From Rossellomorea aquimaris (GTDB taxonomy: Bacteria; Bacillota; Bacilli; Bacillales; Bacillaceae_B): a stretch of 64,000 bases of DNA. Below, piece by piece: positions 18,864 to 28,161 of this stretch (its first letter is position 1; each line of letters begins with the position of its first letter). The position numbers and the translations under genes were made by a program. The stretch is from contig NZ_JAIVAR010000006.1 in assembly GCF_020171925.1 (NCBI RefSeq), forward strand, positions 62,001-126,000, written 5' to 3'. Below the pieces are notes generated by a model. It did not search any database, was not told the DNA's origin, and worked only from the letters and a program-made list of their open reading frames with translations.

Positions 18864-19195
18864 AAAAAAACCCTTCAATCCCTGGTATAGGGACGAAGAG
18901 TTTCTCCGCGGTACCACCCTAATTGGAGAATCAACGTTTTTTCCCCAGCTTTTGTGAGGATAGTTCGATTGATGATCTCCCGCTTGTAGAAGGTTTGTCC
19001 CTGTTTACAAGTCCATCCGCCGGCTTGGAAGAACTCCTGTGAACAATGTAATTGGGGTCATCCATGACCTAAGCTTTCACCTTCCGCTTAGTCTCTGGTT
19101 GCTGTCAAAGAATGCCTTACTGAGTTGTTCGGGACAATCATATATTTTCGCACTTAAACGCTTTTAAGCTTTTATGCACTAAAGTAATCGTTTGT
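18864..19195 (-). ncRNA. T-box leader, predicted tRNA-Tyr specifier
   Basis: The minus strand shows the T-box AGGGTGGTACCGCGG (at 18906-18920). Its terminator CTCTTCGTCCCT/AGGGATTGAAGGG with seven T ends at 18864. Stem I closes with GAACAA/TTGTTC, the loop-E strand AGTA is present, and the facing loop reads CAATTACA. By alignment with the glyQS leader the specifier is UAC (19048-19050). The UGGU bulge fits a tRNA with A73, as tRNA-Tyr has. It controls the NhaC-type gene by antitermination. Confidence 0.9.
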
Positions 19196-19201
19196 AGACT
19201 C

Positions 19202-19229
19202 ATTTTATCATGTACATGATAGATGTCAA
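19202..19229 (-). promoter_or_regulatory. Promoter of the T-box transcript
   Basis: TTGACA and TAAAAT are 16 bases apart, with a TG extension (TGATAAAAT), placed immediately before the T-box leader. Confidence 0.75.
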
Positions 19230-19235
19230 TCATAA

Positions 19236-19263
19236 ATTAAAAAAACTCCATGATTTCATGGAG
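19236..19263 (-). terminator. Terminator of the EAL gene
   Basis: Minus-strand CTCCATGA/TCATGGAG with a 3-base loop followed by seven T, between the EAL gene and the T-box promoter. Confidence 0.85.
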
Positions 19264-19283
19264 CATACATCAACTGATTATGA

Positions 19284-20306
19284 CTATACAAAAAGTTGTT
19301 TCAATGGGCTCTTTGCGCGTATGTCAGGCTTACCGATTAAATAGCCTTGTGCGAACTTCACTCCGATCTCTTTGCAAAGTGAGAGTTCCTCTTTCCTTTC
19401 AACCCCCTCTGCCAAAACCGCAATCCCAAGATCCTGTGCCGTGGCACATACTTGCTTCAAAAATGATTGTTTCTCAACATCCCCATCGCATCCGGATATA
19501 TAAGAACGATCGATTTTCACATAATCTGGCTGAAGCAATGAAAGCATCTCAATCGTTGCGAACCCGGCGCCAACGTCGTCGAGCGCCACCTTCATTCCTT
19601 CTCGCTTATATACATCCAAAACGCCCTTGAGGTGATTGATATCATCTATTTTTTCCGTTTCAACTACTTCGAAAACAAGATCTTCCGGATTGACATCATA
19701 CTTGTCTACAATTTGGAAGGTATGTTTTAAGCAGAACTCAGGATTGTAGATGGTTGACGGAAGAAAATTAATGAAGCTCTTTACTCCAGGCTCAATATTT
19801 CCGATCCTGCTTTCAATCGCCGCTTTTCTTGCGCGTTGATCCAGCATGGATTGAAATCCAGTGACGGAAGCCGCATGGAATAACTCCCCAGGATGGAAGC
19901 TTACGCTGGAGTCAGCACTTCTGAGCAAGCTCTCGTAACCATACAAGCGATCATCCTGAAGGCTGATGATTGGCTGCAAGTAACTGACAAACTCCCCTTT
20001 CTGGATGATGCCAATCATGTCCCTGTGTTTCACTCGATTAATGAATTCTTTCACAGAGTAGTAATCGCCAGGTCTTTCTGAAGGAGAAATACTGCATGTC
20101 CATCCTTCATCATTCAACTTTTCTGAATATGGCTGCAGCTCTCTTGAGAGCTTTTCCAGATTGTCATATGGCATGACAAACGAATGTGTGCCAAACGGTG
20201 TGAAGCCTTCAAATGGTAATCGATCACTATGCTGATTATATAAATAAAGATTTCCAGCATCATGAAAATCCATGGTGATACCGCAATTCGGGCAAAAAGA
20301 ATTCAA
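19284..20306 (-). CDS. EAL-domain protein, probable c-di-GMP phosphodiesterase
   Basis: I use the TTG at 20306, since GAGGTG is 7 bases before it (340 aa). The N-terminal 100 residues begin with FCPNCG and form no known domain. The EAL domain spans about 105-335 with YESLLR, FINFLP, EVVETE, LDDVGAG, VKIDRS, AEGVER and QGYLIGKP. The catalytic E, N, E, DD, K, E and Q positions therefore all look intact, although the name motif is ESL. It has no membrane segments. A GGDEF gene lies 4 kb away. Confidence 0.88.
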   Translation of the reverse strand: MNSFCPNCGITMDFHDAGNLYLYNQHSDRLPFEGFTPFGTHSFVMPYDNLEKLSRELQPYSEKLNDEGWTCSISPSERPGDYYSVKEFINRVKHRDMIGIIQKGEFVSYLQPIISLQDDRLYGYESLLRSADSSVSFHPGELFHAASVTGFQSMLDQRARKAAIESRIGNIEPGVKSFINFLPSTIYNPEFCLKHTFQIVDKYDVNPEDLVFEVVETEKIDDINHLKGVLDVYKREGMKVALDDVGAGFATIEMLSLLQPDYVKIDRSYISGCDGDVEKQSFLKQVCATAQDLGIAVLAEGVERKEELSLCKEIGVKFAQGYLIGKPDIRAKSPLKQLFV

Positions 20307-20394
20307 AAGTGAACACCTCTATTTCCATTTTCTTTTATATCCATAATAAGCCTTTACTACTGTTTATTACCAACAATATCCCTTCTTTAGTCAT

Positions 20395-20432
20395 AAAAAA
20401 AGACCCTTTCAATTCAAATTGAAAAGGTCTAT
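20395..20432 (-). terminator. Terminator of prfC
   Basis: Minus-strand GACCTTTTCAATTTG/CAATTGAAAGGGTC type hairpin with a seven-T run. Confidence 0.9.
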
Positions 20433-20443
20433 CCCTCTATATC

Positions 20444-22012
20444 CTACATTAAACTAAATAATTTGATATCAGGGTGTTTGTCCGCAAACCACCTCATCGC
20501 AAAGTCATTCTCAAATAGGAAGACAAGGTTGTCGTGGCGGTCCTTCACTAGCATACTGCGAGAACTTGACATTGATTCTTTTACATCTTCCTCGTTTTCG
20601 ATCCACCTTGCAATTTTTGAACCGATCGGCTCCATCCGGACATCGACATTGTATTCATTTCTCATCCTGTGTTCAAAAACTTCAAACTGAAGCTGTCCGA
20701 CCGCTCCTAAGATGATATCTTCCGTACGCGTTTTATAATACTGGATGGCACCTTCCTGCACTAGCTGAAGGATCCCTTTTTGGAAATGCTTCTGTTTCAT
20801 CACGTTTTTAGCCGTAACCCGGACAAACAACTCAGGGGTGAACTGTGGAAGTTTCTCATATTGGAATGATTTTTTGCCCTCGATGAGCGTATCACCAATC
20901 TGATAGGTTCCTGTATCATAAATCCCGATGATATCACCACTTACCGCTTCATTGACCGTACTCCGGTCGTCTGCCAGGAATTGGGTTGATTGTGCAAGCT
21001 TGATATTTTTCCCAGTACGGGGCAGATTGACCGACATCCCTCTTTCAAACTGCCCAGAACAGATCCTCAGGAAGGCAATCCTGTCACGGTGAGCTGGATT
21101 CATATTAGCCTGAATCTTAAAGATGAACCCTGAGAATTCATCGTTTGTCGGTTCAATTGCGCCAATATCCGAATTCCTAGGCTGCGGTGATGGTGCGAAT
21201 TGGAGATATGTTTCCAGAAACGTCTGCACGCCAAAATTAGTCAACGCGCTCCCAAAGAATACAGGCGACAGTTCTCCGCTGGCTATGCGGTCCCTGGAGA
21301 ACTCGTTCCCTGCTTCATTAAGGAGCAGGACATCCTCCAGTGTTTGGTTGTAGAGGTTACTATCCTTCATTGGATGTTCTCCATCGATTTCACCATCTTC
21401 GTCCAATGCGATGAAACGATCTTCTTCCTCTACGCGGAACTGCTCAATTCTATTATGGAACCGGTCGTAGATCCCGAGGAATTCCTTCCCCATGCCGATC
21501 GGCCAGTTCATTGGATAGGATTGAATGCCAAGTACTTCTTCAAGCTCTTCCAACAACTCAAGAGGTTCACGTCCCTGACGATCCAACTTGTTAATGAACG
21601 TAAAGATCGGGATCCCCCTCATCCGGCATACTTTAAATAGCTTAAGTGTCTGGGCTTCGATCCCTTTCGCGGAATCAATGATCATGACGGCGCTATCGAC
21701 CGCCATCAACGTTCTATACGTATCTTCTGAAAAGTCTTGGTGACCCGGGGTATCCAAAATGTTTACCCGGTAATCATCATAATCAAATGCCATCACGGAG
21801 GACGTAACCGAGATCCCCCTTTGTTTTTCAATTTCCATCCAGTCGGAAGTGGCAAACTTCCCGGATTTCTTACCTTTTACCGTACCAGCTGCCCTAATCG
21901 CTCCTCCGAACAATAGTAGCTGCTCCGTCAATGTTGTTTTCCCTGCATCAGGGTGGGATATAATCGCAAAGGTCCTTCTTGATTGAACCTCATCTTTAAA
22001 GTCTTTTTTCAT
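20444..22012 (-). CDS. prfC: Peptide chain release factor 3 (RF3)
   Basis: This translational GTPase of 522 residues recycles RF1/RF2 after peptide release. The G motifs are clear: HPDAGKTT (G1), RGISVT (G2), DTPGHQDF (G3) and NKLD (G4), followed by domain 2 and the RF3 C-terminal domain ([15 protein letters not shown]). The length matches RF3 rather than EF-G. AAAGGAT precedes the ATG. RF3 is patchily distributed in Bacillaceae; I recall B. subtilis 168 lacking it. It is monocistronic. Confidence 0.95.
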   Translation of the reverse strand: MKKDFKDEVQSRRTFAIISHPDAGKTTLTEQLLLFGGAIRAAGTVKGKKSGKFATSDWMEIEKQRGISVTSSVMAFDYDDYRVNILDTPGHQDFSEDTYRTLMAVDSAVMIIDSAKGIEAQTLKLFKVCRMRGIPIFTFINKLDRQGREPLELLEELEEVLGIQSYPMNWPIGMGKEFLGIYDRFHNRIEQFRVEEEDRFIALDEDGEIDGEHPMKDSNLYNQTLEDVLLLNEAGNEFSRDRIASGELSPVFFGSALTNFGVQTFLETYLQFAPSPQPRNSDIGAIEPTNDEFSGFIFKIQANMNPAHRDRIAFLRICSGQFERGMSVNLPRTGKNIKLAQSTQFLADDRSTVNEAVSGDIIGIYDTGTYQIGDTLIEGKKSFQYEKLPQFTPELFVRVTAKNVMKQKHFQKGILQLVQEGAIQYYKTRTEDIILGAVGQLQFEVFEHRMRNEYNVDVRMEPIGSKIARWIENEEDVKESMSSSRSMLVKDRHDNLVFLFENDFAMRWFADKHPDIKLFSLM

Positions 22013-22080
22013 TCAAATAATCCTTTCTCGTCAGTCTTCCCTTCCCATCATATTCCTTGTGAAAAGAGAATGCAATACTT

Positions 22081-22346
22081 AAAGCGGAGGCGGCTTGGAT
22101 AGAGGCGGGTGGCATAAGACGAGCCGGGCGGGAAGGCGTCCTTTGCCTTCTTGACCGGTTTGGCTTATGCCATGTGCCTCTAGCCGCCGGAGCTGGATGA
22201 ACCAAAAGCGGAGGCGGCTCGCTCAGCCCCGACAAGCATAAGACGGGAAACACACAAAGGCGCTCTTTGCCTTTTTGTGTTTCTTGACTTATGACCTCGA
22301 GGGGCTAGCCGCCGGAGCTGGATGAACCAAAAGCGGGGGCGGCTCG
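22081..22346. repeat. Tandem GC-rich hairpin repeats, two units plus a partial third
   Basis: Two units of about 124 bases (22081-22203 and 22204-22328) share arms AAAGCGGAGGCGGCT and TAGCCGCCGGAGCTGGATGA. A third left arm (22329-22346, GCGGGGGCGGCT) is cut off at the stop of the next gene. Each unit folds into a long hairpin. The loops differ in sequence but keep the CATAAGAC and TTTGCCTT cores. Such elements recur in Bacillaceae genomes and may act as terminators or RNA structures. Confidence 0.85.
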
Positions 22347-22347
22347 C

Positions 22348-22581
22348 TTACATCTCCCTCGTCCACTGCAGGATCCTTTCGCTCACCACGTCTGCACTTT
22401 CTTCCCCAATCAGCTTTTTAAGCGACTGCATCAGCTGCCCTTTAGGATCTTCCTCTTCATATGTAATAGAAAAGGACCATTCTAGATCAGGGATCGCGAT
22501 TAATATCAGTTCTTCTCTCTTATTTTCATAGATGTATACTTTTTGTTCCAGACCTTCCAAGAAATTTTTTCTGATCTTCAA
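22348..22581 (-). CDS. Small conserved protein, probably YueH family
   Basis: I start at the TTG at 22581, because AAAGGGGA lies 6 bases before it; an ATG at 22599 has no site. The 77-residue product begins MKIRKNFLEG, contains VYIYENKREELILIAIPDLEWS and ends ILQWTREM. This fits my memory of B. subtilis YueH. The function is unknown. Its 3' end is fused to a truncated repeat arm. Confidence 0.65.
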   Translation of the reverse strand: MKIRKNFLEGLEQKVYIYENKREELILIAIPDLEWSFSITYEEEDPKGQLMQSLKKLIGEESADVVSERILQWTREM

Positions 22582-22627
22582 TTTTGAATCCCCTTTCATG
22601 AAAACGTTATTATAGCGCATACTAGTG

Positions 22628-22641
22628 ACGAACTTGTTCGT
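22628..22641. promoter_or_regulatory. ACGAAC-TT-GTTCGT inverted repeat
   Basis: Six-base arms with a 2-base gap lie between the YueH-like gene and the nucleoside transporter gene. It is too short-spaced for a LexA box. CGAAC/TTCG elements also occur in PurR PurBoxes, which would suit a nucleoside transporter, but the spacing does not fit well. Confidence 0.3.
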
Positions 22642-22752
22642 ACAACTTTTCGAAAAACCTTTAAATGTAGGTTGTCAGACTTCTGAAAGAATTGTAAAAT
22701 AAAAAACCGAAAGCATCAAGTTTGTTACATTATAATTAATGAGGTGAAAAGA

Positions 22753-23970
22753 ATGCAGTATTTATGGGGTATCGTAGGTATAGTGGTCGTCCTTGGAATC
22801 GCTTTCCTGTTTTCTTCCAACAAGAAGAAAATCAACTTCAGAACGGTTCTCGGCGGTCTTGCCATACAATTGTTGTTTGCATTTCTAGTCCTTAAGACTC
22901 CTTGGGGACAGAATGGATTAGAAGCTTTGACAATGGGAGTCAACCAAATCATCAATTACTCTAACGAAGGGATCAATTTCCTATTCGGTGGGTTGTATAC
23001 GAAGGAATCAAATATCGCATTTGTATTTGCTCTTAATGTCCTGCCAGTTGTCATATTCTTCTCGGCTTTGATTTCAGTCCTTTACTATTTGAAGATCATG
23101 CAGTTCTTCATTAAGATTCTTGGTGGTGCATTATCCAAGCTATTAGGAACACGCAAAGCTGAGTCAATGTCAGCAGCTGCGAACATCTTCGTAGGACAAA
23201 CAGAAGCACCACTGGTCGTTCGTCCTTATCTTTCAAAAATGACAGAATCTGAACTATTCGCGGTTATGACCGGAGGACTTGCATCTGTTGCCGGTTCCGT
23301 ATTAATTGGATATTCGTTACTTGGTGTCCCTCTTGAATACTTGCTTGCTGCAAGCTTCATGGCAGCTCCTGCGGGACTAGTCATGGCGAAATTATTCGTC
23401 CCAGAAACAGATGATAAACCAGAGCCTGCAGAGTTCGACATGGAAGCGGATACAGAATCAACGAACGTGATCGATGCTGCTGCCAATGGCGCAAGCGTCG
23501 GTCTCCAATTGGCACTGAACATCGGTGCGATGCTACTTGCCTTCATCGCATTGGTTGCATTGATCAATGGGATCCTTGGCGGCATCGGCGGGCTATTCGG
23601 TGCAGAGAATCTATCCCTCGAATTGATTCTTGGTTATTTATTCTCACCACTTGCATTTGCAATCGGTGTACCATGGAATGAAGCAGTCATGGCCGGTAAC
23701 TTCATCGGTCAAAAGCTTGTACTGAATGAATTCGTAGCTTACTCTGCTTTCGCTCCAGAAATCGGAAGCTTGTCTGATAAGACGGTTGCCATCATTTCAT
23801 TTGCACTTTGTGGATTTGCAAACATTTCCTCATTGGGTATCTTACTTGGTGGACTTGGAAACCTCGCACCTAACCGTAGAGGTGACATTGCCCGTCTTGG
23901 CATCAAAGCAGTCATTGCCGGTGCACTCGCCTCATTATTGAGTGCGGCGATTGCCGGAATGTTCATTTAA
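22753..23970 (+). CDS. NupC-type concentrative nucleoside transporter
   Basis: The ATG at 22753 is 6 bases after GAGGTG; a GTG at 22744 is the alternative. The 405-residue protein has the CNT layout: three N-terminal helices, the [13 protein letters not shown] segment that binds nucleoside, and the C-terminal core with [16 protein letters not shown]. It should import nucleosides with Na+ or H+. It is single and followed by a strong terminator. The paralog class (purine or pyrimidine) cannot be told by eye. Confidence 0.93.
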   Translation: MQYLWGIVGIVVVLGIAFLFSSNKKKINFRTVLGGLAIQLLFAFLVLKTPWGQNGLEALTMGVNQIINYSNEGINFLFGGLYTKESNIAFVFALNVLPVVIFFSALISVLYYLKIMQFFIKILGGALSKLLGTRKAESMSAAANIFVGQTEAPLVVRPYLSKMTESELFAVMTGGLASVAGSVLIGYSLLGVPLEYLLAASFMAAPAGLVMAKLFVPETDDKPEPAEFDMEADTESTNVIDAAANGASVGLQLALNIGAMLLAFIALVALINGILGGIGGLFGAENLSLELILGYLFSPLAFAIGVPWNEAVMAGNFIGQKLVLNEFVAYSAFAPEIGSLSDKTVAIISFALCGFANISSLGILLGGLGNLAPNRRGDIARLGIKAVIAGALASLLSAAIAGMFI

Positions 23971-23977
23971 TTACAAG

Positions 23978-24028
23978 AAGAGCACGAACTAAGAGGAGAA
24001 ATCCTTTAGTTCGTGCTCTTTTTTGTAC
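23978..24028 (+). terminator. Terminator of the nucleoside transporter gene
   Basis: AGAGCACGAACTA/TAGTTCGTGCTCT hairpin followed by TTTTTTG. Confidence 0.92.
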
Positions 24029-24061
24029 CAAACCCCGTTTTGGTTCTTTTCTAAAGAGCTA

Positions 24062-25150
24062 TCAGTTTGAAACGAGATAGGGTGTTGGCGATTCGGTAAC
24101 TCCCTCGAACAATTCCCCGTTCCTCAGACAGACCCTCTTCTTTCCAGCTTGCTTTGCTTTATAGAGCCTTTGATCAGCGAGCGATAGCAACTCTTCCGGA
24201 ACATTTCCCTCATCCGAGCAAGATTCGCCGAAGCTCATCGAAAGTGGAAGTATCGTGGTTTTAGCAAAGGTAGCGAATAGTTCATCCATCAAGCCTTTCA
24301 TTTCGGGAATGGTTTTCTCAGGAAACATCAATGCAAACTCTTCACCGCCATAACGAAATGCTTGTCCGTTGTAGCGGTCACAGATGCTCTCAAATATTTC
24401 ACCGGCAGCCTTGATGACTTCGTCTCCTTTTTGATGCCCCTGTTCATCATTCACCTTTTTAAAATCATCAATATCCCCAAGGAGCAAACAGAAGCGCTTA
24501 CCAGAAGTACAATTTTGTTTCAACTTTTCCTGAAAGGAACGATGATTGAATAACCCTGAGAGGTAGTCGCGATGCACAAGGTCATGATACGCTTCTTTCT
24601 GGATATAATGGGTACGTTCCCTCAGCATGATCAATGCCCCGAATAGCCCAATGATGCTAAGGAAGAATAAATTGAGCGCAGCGGGATAATAATTCTCGAA
24701 TTGAGCGAGATCTACCATGAAATAGCCCATGATGATATACGCACCGCTGAACATCAGCATTGAAATGAATGCACCGCGTGTTCTCCAGTAAATGGTGGCA
24801 TGAAGGACGAATAAAATTGAAATCGGATATAATGGACTATGAATCCCGCCTGAGAGGGCCATTAACCAAATCAAGGCGATATAATCGAAAGCAATTCCTA
24901 GCTTCAACACCATTTTCAAATGTTTTTTATCATCTTTCATCCGGAATAATGCAATTTGGGTGATGAGCATATACAAGCAACCAGAAGCGAGCAAGTATGG
25001 AAATACATCCTTGTTCGTAGCAACATTCTCAGAAAAAGGAGGCACATAAAAAAGGATGACGGATAGTAGGACAAACAGCCACCTTAGATAAGAAAATAGC
25101 TTTTCAGTTTCATAGTCATTTAAATACAATGTTAATTTCATGATTTTCAT
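24062..25150 (-). CDS. Membrane-bound GGDEF-domain diguanylate cyclase
   Basis: About 175 N-terminal residues form five or six membrane helices of unknown sensing type, then a GGDEF domain follows at about 190-350. The active site is YGGEEF, and GDIDDFKKVND holds the metal-binding Asp. No RxxD inhibitory site is seen five residues before it. The start is uncertain: ATGs at 25150 and 25141 follow a purine-rich AAAGAAAG, while 25201 has no site. It may oppose the EAL protein 4 kb upstream. Confidence 0.88.
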   Translation of the reverse strand: MKIMKLTLYLNDYETEKLFSYLRWLFVLLSVILFYVPPFSENVATNKDVFPYLLASGCLYMLITQIALFRMKDDKKHLKMVLKLGIAFDYIALIWLMALSGGIHSPLYPISILFVLHATIYWRTRGAFISMLMFSGAYIIMGYFMVDLAQFENYYPAALNLFFLSIIGLFGALIMLRERTHYIQKEAYHDLVHRDYLSGLFNHRSFQEKLKQNCTSGKRFCLLLGDIDDFKKVNDEQGHQKGDEVIKAAGEIFESICDRYNGQAFRYGGEEFALMFPEKTIPEMKGLMDELFATFAKTTILPLSMSFGESCSDEGNVPEELLSLADQRLYKAKQAGKKRVCLRNGELFEGVTESPTPYLVSN

Positions 25151-25236
25151 TCTTTCTTTTACATAATTTCGTAATAATTCAAATGTAGCAGAAACAAGCA
25201 TGGAAGTCTACGCAAATATCTGAACATTCTTGAAAC

Positions 25237-25273
25237 AAAGGGACCAATGTTAATCATTGGTCCCTTTGTTTAC
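25237..25273. terminator. Bidirectional terminator
   Basis: ACAAAGGGACCAATG/CATTGGTCCCTTTGT style hairpin between the GGDEF promoter side and the 3' end of the MurE-like gene. Confidence 0.85.
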
Positions 25274-25280
25274 GGCAAGC

Positions 25281-26756
25281 TCAGTGACCTGCTCTATACT
25301 TTATTTTACTTTCCTCAATGGCGATATTTTTATCGCTGTGAGGGTATTTGGTATTCTCAACAATTTGATAATCCTCATGGCCCTTACCGGCAAAGATGAT
25401 GATATCACCCGGTTCACTGACTTCGATTGCATGTTTGACGGCTTCCGCCCGGTCTCCGATCAATGCATATTGATCGTGTTGCATGCCTTTTTCGAGATCC
25501 TGAAGGATGCTGTCGTACTCCTCATAGCGAGGGTCATCTGTCGTTAAGATGACATAGTCGGCTTTCGATGCTTTTTCCGCCATCGTCGGGCGCTTCGATT
25601 TATCACGATTCCCACCGGTCCCGACTAGGAAAATAATCTTATTTTCTTTGAACGGGAAGACTGACTCAATGGCTTTCTCAATTGCGTCCGGTGTGTGGGC
25701 ATAATCGATGTAAACAGACAGCGGGGCGTCCATCTCCACCTTCTCCATCCTTCCGCTGACAGGCGGGAGCTCACGGATGATTTCCACCAGCCTTTCCACC
25801 TTCATTCCCCTTGCATATAAACAAGCCATGCTAGTAAGGATGTTATACACATTGAATTGACCAAGAAGCTTCATTTCAACATGGTAAGACCCTTCTGGGG
25901 ATTGCAATGTGAATGTCGTCTTATCGTTAGCGTACTCGATATCCTCCGCTTTGAAGTCAGCACTTGACTCAAGTGAGACACTGATCACTTCGTGAGGCGT
26001 CATATAGCGATATCGATCATACCATTCGTCATCTGCATTCAGTACAACGTATTTAGGCGTTTCAAGGTCCTGGCCTAACTGGGAAAACAATAATCCCTTT
26101 GCATACCCGTAGTGCTCCATCGTTTCATGGTAGTCCAAATGGTCGTGGCTGAGGTTTGTGAATGCCACAACGTCAAAATCCACTCCCCATAGACGGCCCA
26201 GGCTCAAGCCATGGGAAGAAACTTCTAGGATGAAGTTCTGGATATCCCTTTCCACTGCAAGATTCAGCATCTGCTGATTGGTCAGGTTATCACAAGTCGT
26301 ATTTTCACTCGGAAGAAGCTCTCCGTCCAAATTAAATCCAATCGTACCAGACAGAGCGGCTTTTTGATGATCCATTCTCAACATCGAATGAATAAGATTC
26401 GTCACGGTCGTCTTGCCATTCGTTCCGGTAACACCGATGACGTTCAGCTTCTTTGATGGGTAGTCATAATACTTATTTGAAAGCTGCGCAAGCGCCTTGA
26501 AAGAATCCCTCACCACCACAAGGGCGGCCTTATCCAAGTCGATATCAAGCTGCTTCTCGGCAATGACGACAGTCGCACCGTTTTCTACCGCTTTTGCGGC
26601 GAAATCGTGGCCATCCACCGTGTAACCTCTCGTACAAATGAACACACTGCCTTCCGTTACCTTTCTCGAATCCACATAGAGATCCTTTATTTCACTAGGC
26701 AATTGTCCATATACAGTTTTTAATTTTATACTTTCTAAAAGATTGTATGTATTCAT
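25281..26756 (-). CDS. MurE-like UDP-MurNAc-tripeptide ligase, stand-alone paralog
   Basis: The 491-residue Mur ligase has VDSRKV, the P-loop GTNGKTT, SHDHLDYH, GQFNVYNIL, DYAHTPD and GNRDKSKRP. It is not in a division/cell-wall cluster. Two family positions differ from canonical DAP-adding MurE: the NTTPES substrate loop is NTTCDN, and the DNPR amino-acid specificity loop is DDPRYEEY, keeping Arg but not Asn. It may add a different amino acid or act on another substrate. Terminators on both sides make it monocistronic. Confidence 0.85.
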   Translation of the reverse strand: MNTYNLLESIKLKTVYGQLPSEIKDLYVDSRKVTEGSVFICTRGYTVDGHDFAAKAVENGATVVIAEKQLDIDLDKAALVVVRDSFKALAQLSNKYYDYPSKKLNVIGVTGTNGKTTVTNLIHSMLRMDHQKAALSGTIGFNLDGELLPSENTTCDNLTNQQMLNLAVERDIQNFILEVSSHGLSLGRLWGVDFDVVAFTNLSHDHLDYHETMEHYGYAKGLLFSQLGQDLETPKYVVLNADDEWYDRYRYMTPHEVISVSLESSADFKAEDIEYANDKTTFTLQSPEGSYHVEMKLLGQFNVYNILTSMACLYARGMKVERLVEIIRELPPVSGRMEKVEMDAPLSVYIDYAHTPDAIEKAIESVFPFKENKIIFLVGTGGNRDKSKRPTMAEKASKADYVILTTDDPRYEEYDSILQDLEKGMQHDQYALIGDRAEAVKHAIEVSEPGDIIIFAGKGHEDYQIVENTKYPHSDKNIAIEESKIKYRAGH

Positions 26757-27058
26757 CAGTCATACCCTCACATTGATAGTTAGTAAATTATTTATTGTTT
26801 CTATTTTACCTTATCCACCGTGCTTTGATAAGAGAAATACCTCCTAATTTGATCTAGGACAACCTCCGACTTCTATTTTTCTTCCCTATACGATTGTCCT
26901 TAAACATTGGCTTTGGTCATCACCGTTGCCCGGCTCCGTGCAGAACTTCGCTTTTCCCAGTAGGCATGGACTCGGGTGAACAGTTGGAACCGACTTTAAA
27001 ACAAACAATACTCTTCAACTGGGCGAAACACAACAAAATAACGATTCGAGTGTCATGA
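26757..27058. other. Intergenic stretch with a decayed repeat
   Basis: No gene is visible. Positions 26935-26966, read on the minus strand, contain GGGAAAAGCGAAGTTCTGCA followed by CGGA. This matches the right arm of the GC-rich repeat at 52246-52378 with a few differences, so it looks like a degenerate copy. The rest is unassigned and should hold the promoter of the MurE-like gene. Confidence 0.5.
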
Positions 27059-27108
27059 TGAACCAATAAAGCCTTTCTTGTGAATACAAGAAAGGCTTTA
27101 TTGGTTCA
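27059..27108. terminator. Long perfect terminator hairpin
   Basis: GAACCAATAAAGCCTTTCTTG pairs perfectly (about 20 bp) with CAAGAAAGGCTTTATTGGTTC around a 6-base loop. It ends the M42 peptidase gene on the minus strand. Confidence 0.85.
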
Positions 27109-28161
27109 TTCAATGACCATTTTTGATTGCACATAGTGCCAAAGCAAGTTTTCTGTGTGCATAATGGAGGATTCATGCGTACGTTCATACGCGTGGGAAG
27201 CGTCAATCCCTGCCCCGATCAAGCCGTGGACGATATCAAATCCTGCCCTGATTGCAGCAGAAGCATCTGAACCGTAAAAAGGATAGATGTCCACTTTATA
27301 ATCGATTGAATTTTTCTCGGCCAATTCAACTAAGTGCTTTCTTAGTCCGTAATGATATGGGCCACTTGAATCTTTCGCACAGATGGATACGGTATATTCA
27401 TCCGTCGATTGCCCATCCCCGATCGCTCCCATGTCAACCGCCAGGTATTCAATGGTTTCAGGTGGGATATTGGAGTTCCCTCCATAGCCGATTTCCTCAT
27501 TGTTGGAGATCAGGAAATGAGTCGTATAGGGGAGGACTGTTCCCGAGTTCTTGATTTGACGGATCAACGTGAGCAGCATTCCGACACTGGCTTTGTCATC
27601 AAGATGACGGGATTTGATGAAACCGCTGTCAGTGATTTCCGCCCTCGGATCGAATGAGACGAAGTCCCCTACTTCAATGCCCAGCTCCCGTACTTCCTTT
27701 GCATTTCTCACTTTCTCATCGATGCGTACTTCGATGTTCATGTCATCCCGTTTTGCTTCTCCTGCATTTTTATATACGTGCACAGAAGTTTGATGCATCA
27801 GGATGGTTCCGGAATATGTTTTGCCACTTGAAGTCTCAATCTGACAATATTCACCTTCGACGGCATTCCATCTGAATCCCCCGATCATAGACAAACGCAG
27901 GCGCCCGTCCCCCTTAATTTCTTTAACCATGGCCCCCAAGGCATCAACATGTGCCGTGAGCATACGATGACTCTCCGAATTCTTTCCCGGAATCGTTACG
28001 ACAAGGGCACCTTTTCGTGTCCTCGCCATCTCCACCTCCAGGTCAGATAGATATTCTTCTACGAATTTCATGATCCTTTCCGTATTCCCGGACGGGCTTG
28101 GGATTTCCACAAGCTCCTTGATGAGTTGGATCGTTTTGGATGTATCTGGATATGTAGTCAT
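27106..28161 (-). CDS. M42-family metallopeptidase (YhfE/YsdC-like)
   Basis: This dinuclear metal aminopeptidase/deblocking peptidase has 351 residues. Metal ligands appear in order: TAHVDALG (His, Asp), HLDDKAS (bridging Asp), NNEEIGYGGNS (catalytic Glu and Glu ligand), VDMGAIGDG (Asp) and HAYERTHESS (C-terminal His). GGGAGG precedes the ATG. It probably degrades peptides in the cytosol, which fits the divergent peptide transporter gene next door. Confidence 0.9.
   Translation of the reverse strand: MTTYPDTSKTIQLIKELVEIPSPSGNTERIMKFVEEYLSDLEVEMARTRKGALVVTIPGKNSESHRMLTAHVDALGAMVKEIKGDGRLRLSMIGGFRWNAVEGEYCQIETSSGKTYSGTILMHQTSVHVYKNAGEAKRDDMNIEVRIDEKVRNAKEVRELGIEVGDFVSFDPRAEITDSGFIKSRHLDDKASVGMLLTLIRQIKNSGTVLPYTTHFLISNNEEIGYGGNSNIPPETIEYLAVDMGAIGDGQSTDEYTVSICAKDSSGPYHYGLRKHLVELAEKNSIDYKVDIYPFYGSDASAAIRAGFDIVHGLIGAGIDASHAYERTHESSIMHTENLLWHYVQSKMVIE

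Noticed and set aside
21996-22253. 85-codon minus-strand ORF across the GC-rich repeat
   Set aside because: It is formed by repeat DNA (Pro/Ala/Arg-rich translation) and overlaps the prfC start.
22081-22346. CRISPR-like array
   Set aside because: There are only two and a half units of about 124 bp with internal palindromes and no unique spacers or cas genes, so it is a dispersed hairpin repeat.
22628-22641. LexA box before the nucleoside transporter gene
   Set aside because: The CGAAC/GTTCG halves are separated by 2 bases instead of 4, so it does not fit the Bacillus SOS consensus.
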